DNA of 64,000 nucleotides from Hydractinia symbiolongicarpus (lineage: Eukaryota > Cnidaria > Hydrozoa > Anthoathecata > Hydractiniidae). The notes beneath the pieces are model-generated. The model ran no database searches. It had not been told where the DNA came from and saw only the letters and a program-made list of their open reading frames with translations. A program made the translations under genes and the position numbers. The DNA is taken from positions 558,001 through 622,000 of the forward strand of contig NC_079885.1 in the NCBI RefSeq assembly GCF_029227915.1, given 5' to 3'. This document shows, in pieces, positions 10,570 to 25,000 of this stretch (the first letter of the stretch is position 1; the number at the start of each line of letters is the position of its first letter).

Positions 10570-12860
10570 TAAACTCATTTCCCGAACGAATTTTTAAATT
10601 ATTTTTTCACCACTAAAACGTATGAGACTTGTAGTTTTCAAAAATGTTTTTATTTTTGATGAGACGCTGAATAAAAGAAGTTTAATCGCCGGCAAACGAA
10701 AACCCGCGATTTCCCGTAAATCCCGGGCTTGGCCCGTATAGTCAAAAGTATACAAAGAAAGTACCCAGGGAGTAAACTCATTTCCCGAACGATTTTTTAA
10801 ATTATTTTTTCACCACTAAAACGTATGAGACTTGTAGTTTTGAAAAATGTTTTCATTTTTGATGAGACGCTGAATAAAAGAAGTTTAATCGCCGGCAAAC
10901 GAAAACCTGCGATTTCCCGTAAAACCCGGACTCGGCCCGTATAGTCAAAAGTATACAAAGAAAGTACCGAGGGTGTAAGCTCATTTCCCGAACTATTTTT
11001 TCACCACTAAAACGCATGAGACTTGTAGTTTTTCAAAAATGTTTTCATTTTTGATGAGACGCTGAATAAAAGAAGTTTAATCGCCGGCAGACAAAAACCT
11101 GTGATTTCCCGTAAATCCCGTACTCGGCCCGTATAGTCAAAAGTATACAAAGAAAGTACCCAGGGAGTAAACTCATTTCCCAAACGATTTTTTAAGTTAT
11201 TATTTCACCACTAAAGCCCATGAGACTTGTAGTTTTTAAAAATGTTTTCATTTTTGATAAGACGCTGAATAAAAGAACTTTAATCGCCGGCAAACGAAAA
11301 CCCGCAATTTCCCGTAAATCATGGTCTCGGCCCGTATAGTCAAAAGTATACAAGGAAAGTACCCAGTGAGTAAACTTATTTCCCTAACGAATTTTTAAAT
11401 TATTTTTTCACCACTAAAACGCATGAGACTTGTAGTTTTTCAAAAATGTTTTCATTTTTGATGAGACGCTGAATAAAAGAAGTTTAATCGCCGGCAGACG
11501 AAAACCTGTGATTTCCCGTAAATCCCGTACTCGGCCCGTATAGTCAAAAGTATACAAAGAAAGTACCCAGGGAGTAAACTCATTTCCCGAACGATTTTTT
11601 ACATTACTTTTTCACCACTAAAACGCATGAGACTTGTAGTTTTTAAAAATGTTTTCATTTTTGATGAGACGCTGAATAAAAGAAGTTTAATCGCCGGCGA
11701 ACGAAAACCTGCGATTTCCCGTAAATCCTGGACTCGGCCCGTATAGTCAAAAGTATACAAAGAAAGTACCCAGGGAGTAAACTCATTTCCCAAACGATTT
11801 TTTTAATTATTATTTCACCACTAAAGCCCATGAGAGTTGTAGTTTTCAAAAATGTTTTCATTTTTGATGAGACGCTGAATAAAAAAAGTTTAATCGCCGG
11901 CAAACGAAAACCCGCGATTTCCCGTAAATCCCGGACTCGGCCCGTATAGTTAAAAGTATACAAGGAAAGTACCCAGCGAGTAAACTCATTTCCCGAACGA
12001 ATTTTTAAATTATTTTTTCACCACTAAAACGTATGAGACTTGTAGTTTTCAAAAATGTTTTTATTTTTGATGAGACGCTGAATAAAAGAAGTTTAATCGC
12101 CGACAAACGAAAACCCGCGATTTCCCGTAAATCCCGGGCTTGGCCCGTATAGTCAAAAGTATACAAAGAAAGTACCCAGGGAGTAAACCCATTTCCCGAA
12201 CGATTTTTTAAATTATTTTTTCACCACTAAAACGTATGAGACTTGTAGTTTTGAAAAATGTTTTCATTTTTGATGAGACGCTGAATAAAAGAAGTTTAAT
12301 CGCCGGCAAACGAAAACCTGCGATTTCCCGTAAATCCCGGACTCGGCCCGTATAGTCAAAAGTATACAAAGAAAGTACCGAGGGTGTAAGCTCATTTCCC
12401 GAACTATTTTTTCACCACTAAAACGCATGAGACTTGTAGTTTTTCAAAAATGTTTTCATTTTTGATGAGACGCTGAATAAAAGAAGTTTAATCGCCGGCA
12501 GACAAAAACCTGTGATTTCCCGTAAATCCCGTACTCGGCCCGTATAGTCAAAAGTATACAAAGAAAGTACCCAGGGAGTAAACTCATTTCCCAAACGATT
12601 TTTTAAGTTATTATTTCACCACTAAAGCCCATGAGACTTGTAGTTTTTAAAAATGTTTTCATTTTTGATAAGACGCTGAATAAAAGAACTTTAATCGCCG
12701 GCAAACGAAAACCCGCAATTTCCTGTAAATCATGGTCTCGGCCCGTATAGTCAAAAGTATACAAGGAAAGTACCCAGTGAGTAAACTTATTTCCCTAACG
12801 AATTTTTAAATTATTTTTTCACCACTAAAACGCATGAGACTTGTAGTTTTCAAAAATGTT
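10570..12860. repeat. 7-monomer duplication, 1411-bp offset
   Basis: Bases about 10570-11450 recur at about 11980-12860. Shared rare markers are tgtttttattttt, accgagggtgtaag, the 12-base deletion gaactattttttcacc and the catggtctcgg monomer. The offset of 1411 is 7 x 203 minus 10, accounted for by the 12-base deletion plus small insertions. The end of this region lies within the first 7502-bp block, so this event came before that larger duplication. Confidence 0.75.
10980..11010. repeat. Monomer with 12-nt T-tract deletion (first of three)
   Basis: The normal gaacgatttttt-aaatta-tttttt stretch is shortened to gaactattttttcacc, a loss of 12 bases within the AT-rich element. Identical junctions occur near 12405 and 19905. 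All three sit in the same context (accgagggtgtaag upstream), so one deletion was spread by later duplications. Confidence 0.85.
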
Positions 12861-13387
12861 TTCATTTTTGATGAGGCGCTGAATAAAAGAAGTTTAATCG
12901 CCGGCAAACGAAAACCTGCGATCTCCCGTAAATCCCGGACTCGGCCCGTATAGTCAAAAGTATACAAAGAAAGTACCCAGGGAGTAAACTCATTTCCCGA
13001 ACGATTTTTTATATTATTTTTTTACCACTAAACGCATGAGACTTGTAGTTTTCAAAAATATTTTCATATTTGATGGGACGCTGAATAAAAGAAGTTTATT
13101 CGCCGGCAAACGAAAATCCGCGATTTTCCGTAAATCCCGGACTCGGCCCGTATAGTTAAAAGTATACAAGGAAAGTACCCAGTGAGTAAACTCATTTCCC
13201 GAACGAATTTTTAAATTATTTTTTCACCACTAAAACGTATGAGACTTGTAGTTTTCAAAAATGTTTTCATTTTTGATGAGACGCTGAATAAAAGAAGTTT
13301 AATCGCCGGCAAACGAAAACCTGCGATTTCCCGTAAATCAGGGGCTTGTCCCGTATAGTCGAATGTATACAAAGAAAGTACCCAGGG

Positions 13388-15823
13388 AGTAAACTCATTT
13401 CCCGAACGATTTTTTAAATTATTTTTTCACCACTAAAACGCATAAGACTTGTAGTTTTTAAAAATGTTTTCATTTTTGATGAGACGCTGAATAAAAGAAG
13501 TTTAATCGCCGGCAAACGAAAACCCGCGATTTCCCGTAAATCCCGGGCTTGGCCCGTATAGTCAAAAGTATACAAAGAAAGTACCCAGGGAGTAAACTCA
13601 TTTCCCGAACGATTTTTTACATTACTTTTTCACCACTAAAACGCATGAGACTTGTAGTTTTTAAAAATGTTTTCATTTTTGATGAGACGCTGAATAAAAT
13701 AAGTTTAATCGCCGGCGAACGAAAACCTGCGATTTCCCGTAAATCCTTGACTCGGCCCGTATAGTCAAAAGTATACAAAGAAAGTACCCAGGGAGTAAAC
13801 TCATTTCCCAAACGATTTTTTTAATTATTATTTCACCACTAAAGCCCATGAGACTTGTAGTTTTTAAAAATGTTTTCATTTTTGATGAGACGCTGAATAA
13901 AAGAAGTTTAATCGCCGGCAAACGAAAACCCGCGATTTCCCGTAAATCCCGGACTCGGCCCGTATATTTAAAAGTATAAAAGGAAAGTACCCAGTGAGTA
14001 AACTCATTTCCCGAACGAATTTTTAAATTATTTTTTCACCACTAAAACGTATGAGACTTGTAGTTTTCAAAAATGTTTTTATTTTTGATGAGACGCTGAA
14101 TAAAAGAAGTTTAATCGCCGGCAAACGAAAACCCGCGATTTCCCGTAAATCCAGGGCTTGGCCCGTATAGTCAAAAGTATACAAAGAAAGTACCCAGGGA
14201 GTAAACTCATTTCCCGAACGATTTTTTACATTACTTTTTCACCACTAAAACGCATGAGACTTGTAGTTTTTAAAAATGTTTTCAATTTCGATGAGACGCT
14301 GAATAAAAGAAGTTTAATCGCCGGCGAACGAAAACCTGCGATTTCCCGTAAATCCTGGACTCGGCCCGTATAGTCAAAAGTATACAAAGAAAGTACCCAT
14401 GGAGTAAACTCATTTCCCAAACGATTTTTTTAATTATTATTTCACCACTAAAGCCCATGAGACTTGTAGTTTTTAAAAATGTTTTCATTTTTGATGAGAC
14501 GCTGAATAAAAGAAGTTTAATCGCCGGCAAACGAAAACCCGCAATTTCCCGTAAATCCCGGACTCGGCCCGTATAGTTAAAAGTATACAAGGAAAGTACC
14601 CAGTGAGTAAACTCATTTCCCGAACGATTTTTTAAATTATTTTTTCACCACTAAAACGCATAAGACTTGTAGTTTTTAAAAATGTTTTCATTTTTGATGA
14701 GACGCTGAATAAAAGAAGTTTAATCGCCGGCAAACGAAAACCCGCGATTTCCCGTAAATCCCGGGCTTGGCCCGTATAGTCAAAAGTATACAAAGAAAGT
14801 ACCCAGGGAGTAAACTCATTTCCCGAACGATTTTTTACATTACTTTTTCACCACTAAAACGCATGAGACTTGTAGTTTTTAAAAATGTTTTCATTTTTGA
14901 TGAGACGCTGAATAAAAGAAGTTTAATCGCCGGCGAACGAAAACCTGCGATTTCCCGTAAATCCTTGACTCGGCCCGTATAGTCAAAAGTATACAAAGAA
15001 AGTACCCAGGGAGTAAACTCATTTCCCAAACGATTTTTTTAATTATTATTTCACCACTAAAGCCCATGAGACTTGTAGTTTTTAAAAATGTTTTCATTTT
15101 TGATGAGACGCTGAATAAAAGGAGTTTAATCGCCGGCAAACGAAAACCCGCGATTTCCCGTAAATCCCGGACTCGGCCCGTATATTTAAAAGTATAAAAG
15201 GAAAGTACCCAGTGAGTAAACTCATTTCCTGAACGAATTTTTAAATTATTTTTTCACCACTAAAACGTATGAGACTTGTAGTTTTCAAAAATGTTTTCAT
15301 TTTTGATGAGACGCTGAATAAAAGAAGTTTAATCGCCGGCAAACGAAAACCCGCGATTTCCCGTAAATCCAGGGCTTGGCCCGTATAGTCAAAAGTATAC
15401 AAAGAAAGTACCCAGGGAGTAAACTCATTTCCCGAACGATTTTTTACATTACTTTTTCACCACTAAAACGCATGAGACTTGTAGTTTTTAAAAATGTTTT
15501 CAATTTCGATGAGACGCTGAATAAAAGAAGTTTAATCGCCGGCGAACGAAAACCTGCGATTTCCCGTAAATCCTGGACTCGGCCCGTATAGTCAAAAGTA
15601 TACAAAGAAAGTACCCAGGGAGTAAACTCATTTCCCAAACGATTTTTTTAATTATTATTTCACCACTAAAGCCCATGAGACTTGTAGTTTTTAAAAATGT
15701 TTTCATTTTTGATGAGACGCTGAATAAAAGAAGTTTAATCGCCGGCAAACGAAAACCCGCAATTTCCCGTAAATCCCGGACTCGGCCCGTATAGTTAAAA
15801 GTATACAAGGAAAGTACCCAGTG
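13388..15823. repeat. 6-monomer HOR, two copies of 1218 bp (in copy 1)
   Basis: Bases 13388-14605 and 14606-15823 align at 1218 bp (6 x 203). Each unit is made of two related trimers, so similar monomers recur every 609 bp (for example at 13549, 14158, 14767 and 15376). Distinguishing marks shared by corresponding positions are ccagggcttgg, caatttcgatg and tatatttaaaagtataaaagg. The pair is carried whole in the second 7502-bp block at about 20890-23325, so the hexamer duplication is older than the 7.5-kb one. Confidence 0.88.
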
Positions 15824-18800
15824 AGTAAACTCATTTCCCGAACGAATTTTTAAATTATTTTTTCACCACTAAAACGTATGAGACTTGTAGTTTTGAAAAA
15901 TGTTTTCATTTTTGATGAGACGCTGAATAAAAGAAGTTTAATCGCCGGCAAACGAAAACCTGCCATTTCCCGTAAATCCCGGACTCGGCCCGTATAGCCA
16001 AAAGTATACAAAGAAAGTACCCAGGGAGTAAACTTATTTCCAGAACGATTTTTTAAATTATTTTTTCACCACTAAAACGCATAAGACTTGTAGTTTTTGA
16101 AAATGTTTTCATTTTTGATGAGACGCTGAATAAAAGAAGTTTAATCGCCGGCAAACGAAAACCCGCAATTTCCCGTAAATCCCGGGCTTGGCCCGTATAG
16201 TCAAAAGTATACAAAGAAAGTACCCAGGGAGTAAACTCATTTCCCGAACGATTTTTTAAATTACTTTTTCACCACTAAAACGCATGAGACTTGTAGTTTT
16301 TAAAAATGTTTTCATTTTTGATGAGACGCTGAATAAAAGAAGTTTAATCGCCGGCAAACGAAAACCCGCGATTTCCCGTACATCCCGGACTCGGCCCGTA
16401 TAGTTAAAAGTATACAAGGAAAGTACCCAGTGAGTAAACTCATTTCCCGAACGAATTTTTAAATTATTTCTTCACCACTAAAACGTATGAGACTTATAGT
16501 TTTGAAAAATGTTTTCATTTTTGATGGGACGCTGAATAAAAGAAGTTTAATCGCCGGCAAACGAAAACCTGCGATTTCCCGTAAATCCCGGACTCGGCGC
16601 GTATAGTCAAAAGTATACAAAGAAAGTACCGAGGGTGTAAACTCATTTCCCGAACGATTTTTTAAATTATTTTTTCACCACTAAAACGCATGAGACTTGT
16701 AGTTTTTCAAAAATGTTTTCATTTTTGATGAGACGCTGAATAAAAGAAGTTTAATCGCCGGCAGACGAAAACCTGTGATTTCCCGTAAATCCCGTACTCG
16801 GCCCGTATAGTCAAAAGTATACAAAGAAAGTACCCAGGGAGTAAACTCATTTCCCAAACGATTTTTTTAATTATTATTTCACCACTAAAGCCCATGATAC
16901 TTGTAGTTTTTAAAAATGTTTTCATTTTTGATGAGACGCTGAATAAAAGAAGTTTAATCGCCGGCAGACGAAAACCCGCGATTTCCCGTAAATCCCAGAC
17001 TCGGCCCGTATAGTTAAAAGTATACAAGGAAAGTACCCAGTGAGTAAACTCTTTTCCCGAACGATTTTTTAAATTATTTTTTCACCACTGAAACGTATGA
17101 GACTTGTAGTTTTCAAAAATGTTTTCATTTTTGATGAGACGCTGAATAAAAGAAGTTTAATCGCCGGCAAACGAAAACCTGCGATTTCCCGTAAATCCCG
17201 GACTCGGCCCGTATAGTCAAAAGTATACAAAGAAAGTACCGAGGGTGTAAACTCATTTCCCGAACGATTTTTTAAATTATTTTTTCACCACTAAAACGCA
17301 TGAGACTTGTAGTTTTTCAAAAATGTTTTCATTTTTGATGAGACGCTGAATAAAAGAAGTTTAATCGCCGGCAGACGAAAACCTGTGATTTCCCGTACAT
17401 CCCGTACTCGGCCCGTATAGTCAAAAGTATACAAAGAAAGTACCCAGGGAGTAAACTCATTTCCCAAACGATTTTTTTAATTATTATTTCACCACTAAAG
17501 CCCATGAGACTTGTAGTTTTTAAAAATGTTTTCATTTTTGATGAGACGCTGAATAAAAGAAGTTTAATCGCCGGCAAACGAAAACCCGCAATTTCCCGTA
17601 AATCCCGGACTCGGCCCGTATAGTTAAAAGTATACAAGGAAAGTACCCAGTGAGTAAACTCATTTCCCGAACGAATTTTTAAATTATTTTTTCACCACTA
17701 AAACGTATGAGACTTGTAGTTTTGAAAAATGTTTTCATTTTTGATGAGACGCTGAATAAAAGAAGTTTAATCGCCGGCAAACGAAAACCTGCCATTTCCC
17801 GTAAATCCCGGACTCGGCCCGTATAGCCAAAAGTATACAAAGAAAGTACCCAGGGAGTAAACTTATTTCCAGAACGATTTTTTAAATTATTTTTTCACCA
17901 CTAAAACGCATAAGACTTGTAGTTTTTAAAAATGTTTTCATTTTTGATGAGACGCTGAATAAAAGAAGTTTAATCGCCGGCAAACGAAAACCCGCAATTT
18001 CCCGTAAATCCCGGGCTTGGCCCGTATAGTCAAAAGTATACAAAGAAAGTACCCAGGGAGTAAACTCATTTCCCGAACGATTTTTTAAATTACTTTTTCA
18101 CCACTAAAACGCATGAGACTTGTAGTTTTTAAAAATGTTTTCATTTTTGATGAGACGCTGAATAAAAGAAGTTTAATCGCCGGCAAACGAAAACCCGCGA
18201 TTTCCCGTACATCCCGGACTCGGCCCGTATAGTTAAAAGTATACAAGGAAAGTACCCAGTGAGTAAACTCATTTCCCGAACGAATTTTTAAATTATTTCT
18301 TCACCACTAAAACGTATGAGACTTATAGTTTTGAAAAATGTTTTCATTTTTGATGGGACGCTGAATAAAAGAAGTTTAATCGCCGGCAAACGAAAACCTG
18401 CGATTTCCCGTAAATCCCGGACTCGGCGCGTATAGTCAAAAGTATACAAAGAAAGTACCGAGGGTGTAAACTCATTTCCCGAACGATTTTTTAAATTATT
18501 TTTTCACCACTAAAACGCATGAGACTTGTAGTTTTTCAAAAATGTTTTCATTTTTGATGAGACGCTGAATAAAAGAAGTTTAATCGCCGGCAGACGAAAA
18601 CCTGTGATTTACCGTAAATCCCGTACTCGGCCCGTATAGTCAAAAGTATACAAAGAAAGTACCCAGGGAGTAAACTCATTTCCCAAACGATTTTTTTAAT
18701 TATTATTTCACCACTAAAGCCCATGATACTTGTAGTTTTTAAAAATGTTTTCATTTTTGATGAGACGCTGAATAAAAGAAGTTTAATCGCCGGCAGACGA

Positions 18801-19020
18801 AAACCCGCGATTTCCCGTAAATCCCAGACTCGGCCCGTATAGTTAAAAGTATACAAGGAAAGTACCCAGTGAGTAAACTCATTTCCCGAACGAATTTTTA
18901 AATTATTTTTTCACCACTGAAACGTATGAGACTTGTAGTTTTCAAAAATGTTTTCATTTTTGATGAGACGCTGAATAAAAGAAGTTTAATCGCCGGCAAA
19001 CGAAAACCTGCGATTTCCCG
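15577..19020. repeat. 9-monomer HOR, 1829-bp period (in copy 1)
   Basis: Bases 15577-17405 align with 17406 onward at 1829 bp (9 x 203 plus 2). Shared markers are cctgccattt with gtatagcc, gtacatcccgg, aattatttcttcacc, gacttatag, gatgggacgctg and ggcgcgtatag. The second unit is cut at about 19020 by the junction of the 7502-bp duplication, after about 1.6 kb. Confidence 0.88.
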
Positions 19021-22000
19021 TAAATCCCGTACTCGGCCCGTATAGTCAAAAGTATACAAAGAAAGTACCCAGGGAGTAAACTCATTTCCCGAACGATTTT
19101 TTACATTACTTTTTCACCACTAAAACGCATGAGACTTGTAGTTTTTAAAAATGTTTTCATTTTTGATGAGACGCTGAATAAAAGAAGTTTAATCGCCGGC
19201 GAACGAAAACCTGCGATTTCCCGTAAATCCTGGACTCGGCCCGTATAGTCAAAAGTATACAAAGAAAGTACCCAGGGAGTAAACTCATTTCCCAAACGAT
19301 TTTTTTAATTATTATTTCACCACTAAAGCCCATGAGACTTGTAGTTTTCAAAAATGTTTTCATTTTTGATGAGACGCTGAATAAAAAAAGTTTAATCGCC
19401 GGCAAACGAAAACCCGCGATTTCCCGTAAATCCCGGACTCGGCCCGTATAGTTAAAAGTATACAAGGAAAGTACCCAGCGAGTAAACTCATTTCCCGAAC
19501 GAATTTTTAAATTATTTTTTCACCACTAAAACGTATGAGACTTGTAGTTTTCAAAAATGTTTTTATTTTTGATGAGACGCTGAATAAAAGAAGTTTAATC
19601 GCCGACAAACGAAAACCCGCGATTTCCCGTAAATCCCGGGCTTGGCCCGTATAGTCAAAAGTATACAAAGAAAGTACCCAGGGAGTAAACTCATTTCCCG
19701 AACGATTTTTTAAATTATTTTTTCACCACTAAAACGTATGAGACTTGTAGTTTTGAAAAATGTTTTCATTTTTGATGAGACGCTGAATAAAAGAAGTTTA
19801 ATCGCCGGCAAACGAAAACCTGCGATTTCCCGTAAATCCCGGACTCGGCCCGTATAGTCAAAAGTATACAAAGAAAGTACCGAGGGTGTAAGCTCATTTC
19901 CCGAACTATTTTTTCACCACTAAAACGCATGAGACTTGTAGTTTTTCAAAAATGTTTTCATTTTTGATGAGACGCTGAATAAAAGAAGTTTAATCGCCGG
20001 CAGACAAAAACCTGTGATTTCCCGTAAATCCCGTACTCGGCCCGTATAGTCAAAAGTATACAAAGAAAGTACCCAGGGAGTAAACTCATTTCCCAAACGA
20101 TTTTTTAAGTTATTATTTCACCACTAAAGCCCATGAGACTTGTAGTTTTTAAAAATGTTTTCATTTTTGATAAGACGCTGAATAAAAGAACTTTAATCGC
20201 CGGCAAACGAAAACCCGCAATTTCCTGTAAATCATGGTCTCGGCCCGTATAGTCAAAAGTATACAAGGAAAGTACCCAGTGAGTAAACTTATTTCCCTAA
20301 CGAATTTTTAAATTATTTTTTCACCACTAAAACGCATGAGACTTGTAGTTTTCAAAAATGTTTTCATTTTTGATGAGGCGCTGAATAAAAGAAGTTTAAT
20401 CGCCGGCAAACGAAAACCTGCGATCTCCCGTAAATCCCGGACTCGGCCCGTATAGTCAAAAGTATACAAAGAAAGTACCCAGGGAGTAAACTCATTTCCC
20501 GAACGATTTTTTATATTATTTTTTTACCACTAAACGCATGAGACTTGTAGTTTTCAAAAATATTTTCATATTTGATGGGACGCTGAATAAAAGAAGTTTA
20601 TTCGCCGGCAAACGAAAATCCGCGATTTTCCGTAAATCCCGGACTCGGCCCGTATAGTTAAAAGTATACAAGGAAAGTACCCAGTGAGTAAACTCATTTC
20701 CCGAACGAATTTTTAAATTATTTTTTCACCACTAAAACGTATGAGACTTGTAGTTTTCAAAAATGTTTTCATTTTTGATGAGACGCTGAATAAAAGAAGT
20801 TTAATCGCCGGCAAACGAAAACCTGCGATTTCCCGTAAATCAGGGGCTTGTCCCGTATAGTCAAATGTATACAAAGAAAGTACCCAGGGAGTAAACTCAT
20901 TTCCCGAACGATTTTTTAAATTATTTTTTCACCACTAAAACGCATAAGACTTGTAGTTTTTAAAAACGTTTTCATTTTTGATGAGACGCTGAATAAAAGA
21001 AGTTTAATCGCCGGCAAACGAAAACCCGCGATTTCCCGTAAATCCCGGGCTTGGCCCGTATAGTCAAAAGTATACAAAGAAAGTACCCAGGGAGTAAACT
21101 CATTTCCCGAACGATTTTTTACATTACTTTTTCACCACTAAAACGCATGAGACTTGTAGTTTTTAAAAATGTTTTCATTTTTGATGAGACGCTGAATAAA
21201 AGAAGTTTAATCGCCGGCGAACGAAAACCTGCGATTTCCCGTAAATCCTTGACTCGGCCCGTATAGTCAAAAGTATACAAAGAAAGTACCCAGGGAGTAA
21301 ACTCATTTCCCAAACGATTTTTTTAATTATTATTTCACCACTAAAGCCCATGAGACTTGTAGTTTTTAAAAATGTTTTCATTTTTGATGAGACGCTGAAT
21401 AAAAGAAGTTTAATCGCCGGCAAACGAAAACCCGCGATTTCCCGTAAATCCCGGACTCGGCCCGTATATTTAAAAGTATAAAAGGAAAGTACCCAGTGAG
21501 TAAACTCATTTCCCGAACGAATTTTTAAATTATTTTTTCACCACTAAAACGTATGAGACTTGTAGTTTTCAAAAATGTTTTTATTTTTGATGAGACGCTG
21601 ATTAAAAGAAGTTTAATCGCCGGCAAACGAAAACCCGCGATTTCCCGTAAATCCAGGGCTTGGCCCGTATAGTCAAAAGTATACAAAGAAAGTACCCAGG
21701 GAGTAAACTCATTTCCCGAACGATTTTTTACATTACTTTTTCACCACTAAAACGCATGAGACTTGTAGTTTTTAAAAATGTTTTCAATTTCGATGAGACG
21801 CTGAATAAAAGAAGTTTAATCGCCGGCGAACGAAAACCTGCGATTTCCCGTAAATCCTGGACTCGGCCCGTATAGTCAAAAGTATACAAAGAAAGTACCC
21901 AGGGAGTAAACTCATTTCCCAAACGATTTTTTTAATTATTATTTCACCACTAAAGCCCATGAGACTTGTAGTTTTTAAAAATGTTTTCATTTTTGATGAG

Positions 22001-25000
22001 ACGCTGAATAAAAGAAGTTTAATCGCCGGCAAACGAAAACCCGCAATTTCCCGTAAATCCCGGACTCGGCCCGTATAGTTAAAAGTATACAAGGAAAGTA
22101 CCCAGTGAGTAAACTCATTTCCCGAACGATTTTTTAAATTATTTTTTCACCACTAAAACGCATAAGACTTGTAGTTTTTAAAAATGTTTTCATTTTTGAT
22201 GAGACGCTGAATAAAAGAAGTTTAATCGCCGGCAAACGAAAACCCGCGATTTCCCGTAAATCCCGGGCTTGGCCCGTATAGTCAAAAGTATACAAAGAAA
22301 GTACCCAGGGAGTAAACTCATTTCCCGAACGATTTTTTACATTACTTTTTCACCACTAAAACGCATGAGACTTGTAGTTTTTAAAAATGTTTTCATTTTT
22401 GATGAGACGCTGAATAAAAGAAGTTTAATCGCCGGCGAACGAAAACCTGCGATTTCCCGTAAATCCTTGACTCGGCCCGTATAGTCAAAAGTATACAAAG
22501 AAAGTACCCAGGGAGTAAACTCATTTCCCAAACGATTTTTTTAATTATTATTTCACCACTAAAGCCCATGAGACTTGTAGTTTTTAAAAATGTTTTCATT
22601 TTTGATGAGACGCTGAATAAAAGAAGTTTAATCGCCGGCAAACGAAAACCCGCGATTTCCCGTAAATCCCGGACTCGGCCCGTATATTTAAAAGTATAAA
22701 AGGAAAGTACCCAGTGAGTAAACTCATTTCCCGAACGAATTTTTAAATTATTTTTTCACCACTAAAACGTATGAGACTTGTAGTTTTCAAAAATGTTTTC
22801 ATTTTTGATGAGACGCTGAATAAAAGAAGTTTAATCGCCGGCAAACGAAAACCCGCGATTTCCCGTAAATCCAGGGCTTGGCCCGTATAGTCAAAAGTAT
22901 ACAAAGAAAGTACCCAGGGAGTAAACTCATTTCCCGAACGATTTTTTACATTACTTTTTCACCACTAAAACGCATGAGACTTGTAGTTTTTAAAAATGTT
23001 TTCAATTTCGATGAGACGCTGAATAAAAGAAGTTTAATCGTCGGCGAACGAAAACCTGCGATTTCCCGTAAATCCTGGACTCGGCCCGTATAGTCAAAAG
23101 TATACAAAGAAAGTACCCAGGGAGTAAACTCATTTCCCAAACGATTTTTTTAATTATTATTTCACCACTAAAGCCCATGAGACTTGTAGTTTTTAAAAAT
23201 GTTTTCATTTTTGATGAGACGCTGAATAAAAGAAGTTTAATCGCCGGCAAACGAAAACCCGCAATTTCCCGTAAATCCCGGACTCGGCCCGTATAGTTAA
23301 AAGTATACAAGGAAAGTACCCAGTGAGTAAACTCATTTCCCGAACGAATTTTTAAATTATTTTTTCACCACTAAAACGTATGAGACTTGTAGTTTTGAAA
23401 AATGTTTTCATTTTTGATGAGACGCTGAATAAAAGAAGTTTAATCGCCGGCAAACGAAAACCTGCCATTTCCCGTAAATCCCGGACTCGGCCCGTATAGC
23501 CAAAAGTATACAAAGAAAGTACCCAGGGAGTAAACTTATTTCCAGAACGATTTTTTAAATTATTTTTTCACCACTAAAACGCATAAGACTTGTAGTTTTT
23601 AAAAATGTTTTCATTTTTGATGAGACGCTGAATAAAAGAAGTTTAATCGCCGGCAAACGAAAACCCGCAATTTCCCGTAAATCCCGGGCTTGGCCCGTAT
23701 AGTCAAAAGTATACAAAGAAAGTACCCAGGGAGTAAACTCATTTCCCGAACGATTTTTTAAATTACTTTTTCACCACTAAAACGCATGAGACTTGTAGTT
23801 TTTAAAAATGTTTTCATTTTTGATGAGACGCTGAATAAAAGAAGTTTAATCGCCGGCAAACGAAAACCCGCGATTTCCCGTACATCCCGGACTCGGCCCG
23901 TATAGTTAAAAGTATACAAGGAAAGTACCCAGTGAGTAAACTCATTTCCCGAACGAATTTTTAAATTATTTCTTCACCACTAAAACGTATGAGACTTATA
24001 GTTTTGAAAAATGTTTTCATTTTTGATGGGACGCTGAATAAAAGAAGTTTAATCGCCGGCAAACGAAAACCTGCGATTTCCCGTAAATCCCGGACTCGGC
24101 GCGTATAGTCAAAAGTATACAAAGAAAGTACCGAGGGTGTAAACTCATTTCCCGAACGATTTTTTAAATTATTTTTTCACCACTAAAACGCATGAGACTT
24201 GTAGTTTTTCAAAAATGTTTTCATTTTTGATGAGACGCTGAATAAAAGAAGTTTAATCGCCGGCAGACGAAAACCTGTGATTTCCCGTAAATCCCGTACT
24301 CGGCCCGTATAGTCAAAAGTATACAAAGAAAGTACCCAGGGAGTAAACTCATTTCCCAAACGATTTTTTTAATTATTATTTCACCACTAAAGCCCATGAT
24401 ACTTGTAGTTTTTAAAAATGTTTTCATTTTTGATGAGACGCTGAATAAAAGAAGTTTAATCGCCGGCAGACGAAAACCCGCGATTTCCCGTAAATCCCAG
24501 ACTCGGCCCGTATAGTTAAAAGTATACAAGGAAAGTACCCAGTGAGTAAACTCATTTCCCGAACGATTTTTTAAATTATTTTTTCACCACTGAAACGTAT
24601 GAGACTTGTAGTTTTCAAAAATGTTTTCATTTTTGATGAGACGCTGAATAAAAGAAGTTTAATCGCCGACAAACGAAAACCTGCGATTTCCCGTAAATCC
24701 CGGACTCGGCCCGTATAGTCAAAAGTATACAAAGAAAGTACCGAGGGTGTAAACTCATTTCCCGAACGATTTTTTAAATTATTTTTTCACCACTAAAACG
24801 CATGAGACTTGTAGTTTTTCAAAAATGTTTTCATTTTTGATGAGACGCTGAATAAAAGAAGTTTAATCGCCGGCAGACGAAAACCTGTGATTTCCCGTAC
24901 ATCCCGTACTCGGCCCGTATAGTCAAAAGTATACAAAGAAAGTACCCAGGGAGTAAACTCATTTCCCAAACGATTTTTTTAATTATTTTTTCACCACTAA

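Larger units (their letters stand above)
11520..19020. repeat. 37-monomer block, copy 1 of a 7502-bp tandem duplication
   Basis: From about 11520 every marker recurs exactly 7502 bp downstream. Examples are the gttttttacattac monomer at 11599 and 19101, the 12-base deletion, the catggtctcgg monomer, the single class S monomer near 13050, the hexamer pair and the 9-mer pair. The period is 37 x 203 minus 9. Substitutions between copies are sparse; examples are gagagttg at 11832, aaaataag at 13698, cccatggag at 14395 and aaaaggag at 15117, each restored to the usual base in copy 2. The left breakpoint lies in the shared tract around 11511-11528. Confidence 0.93.
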
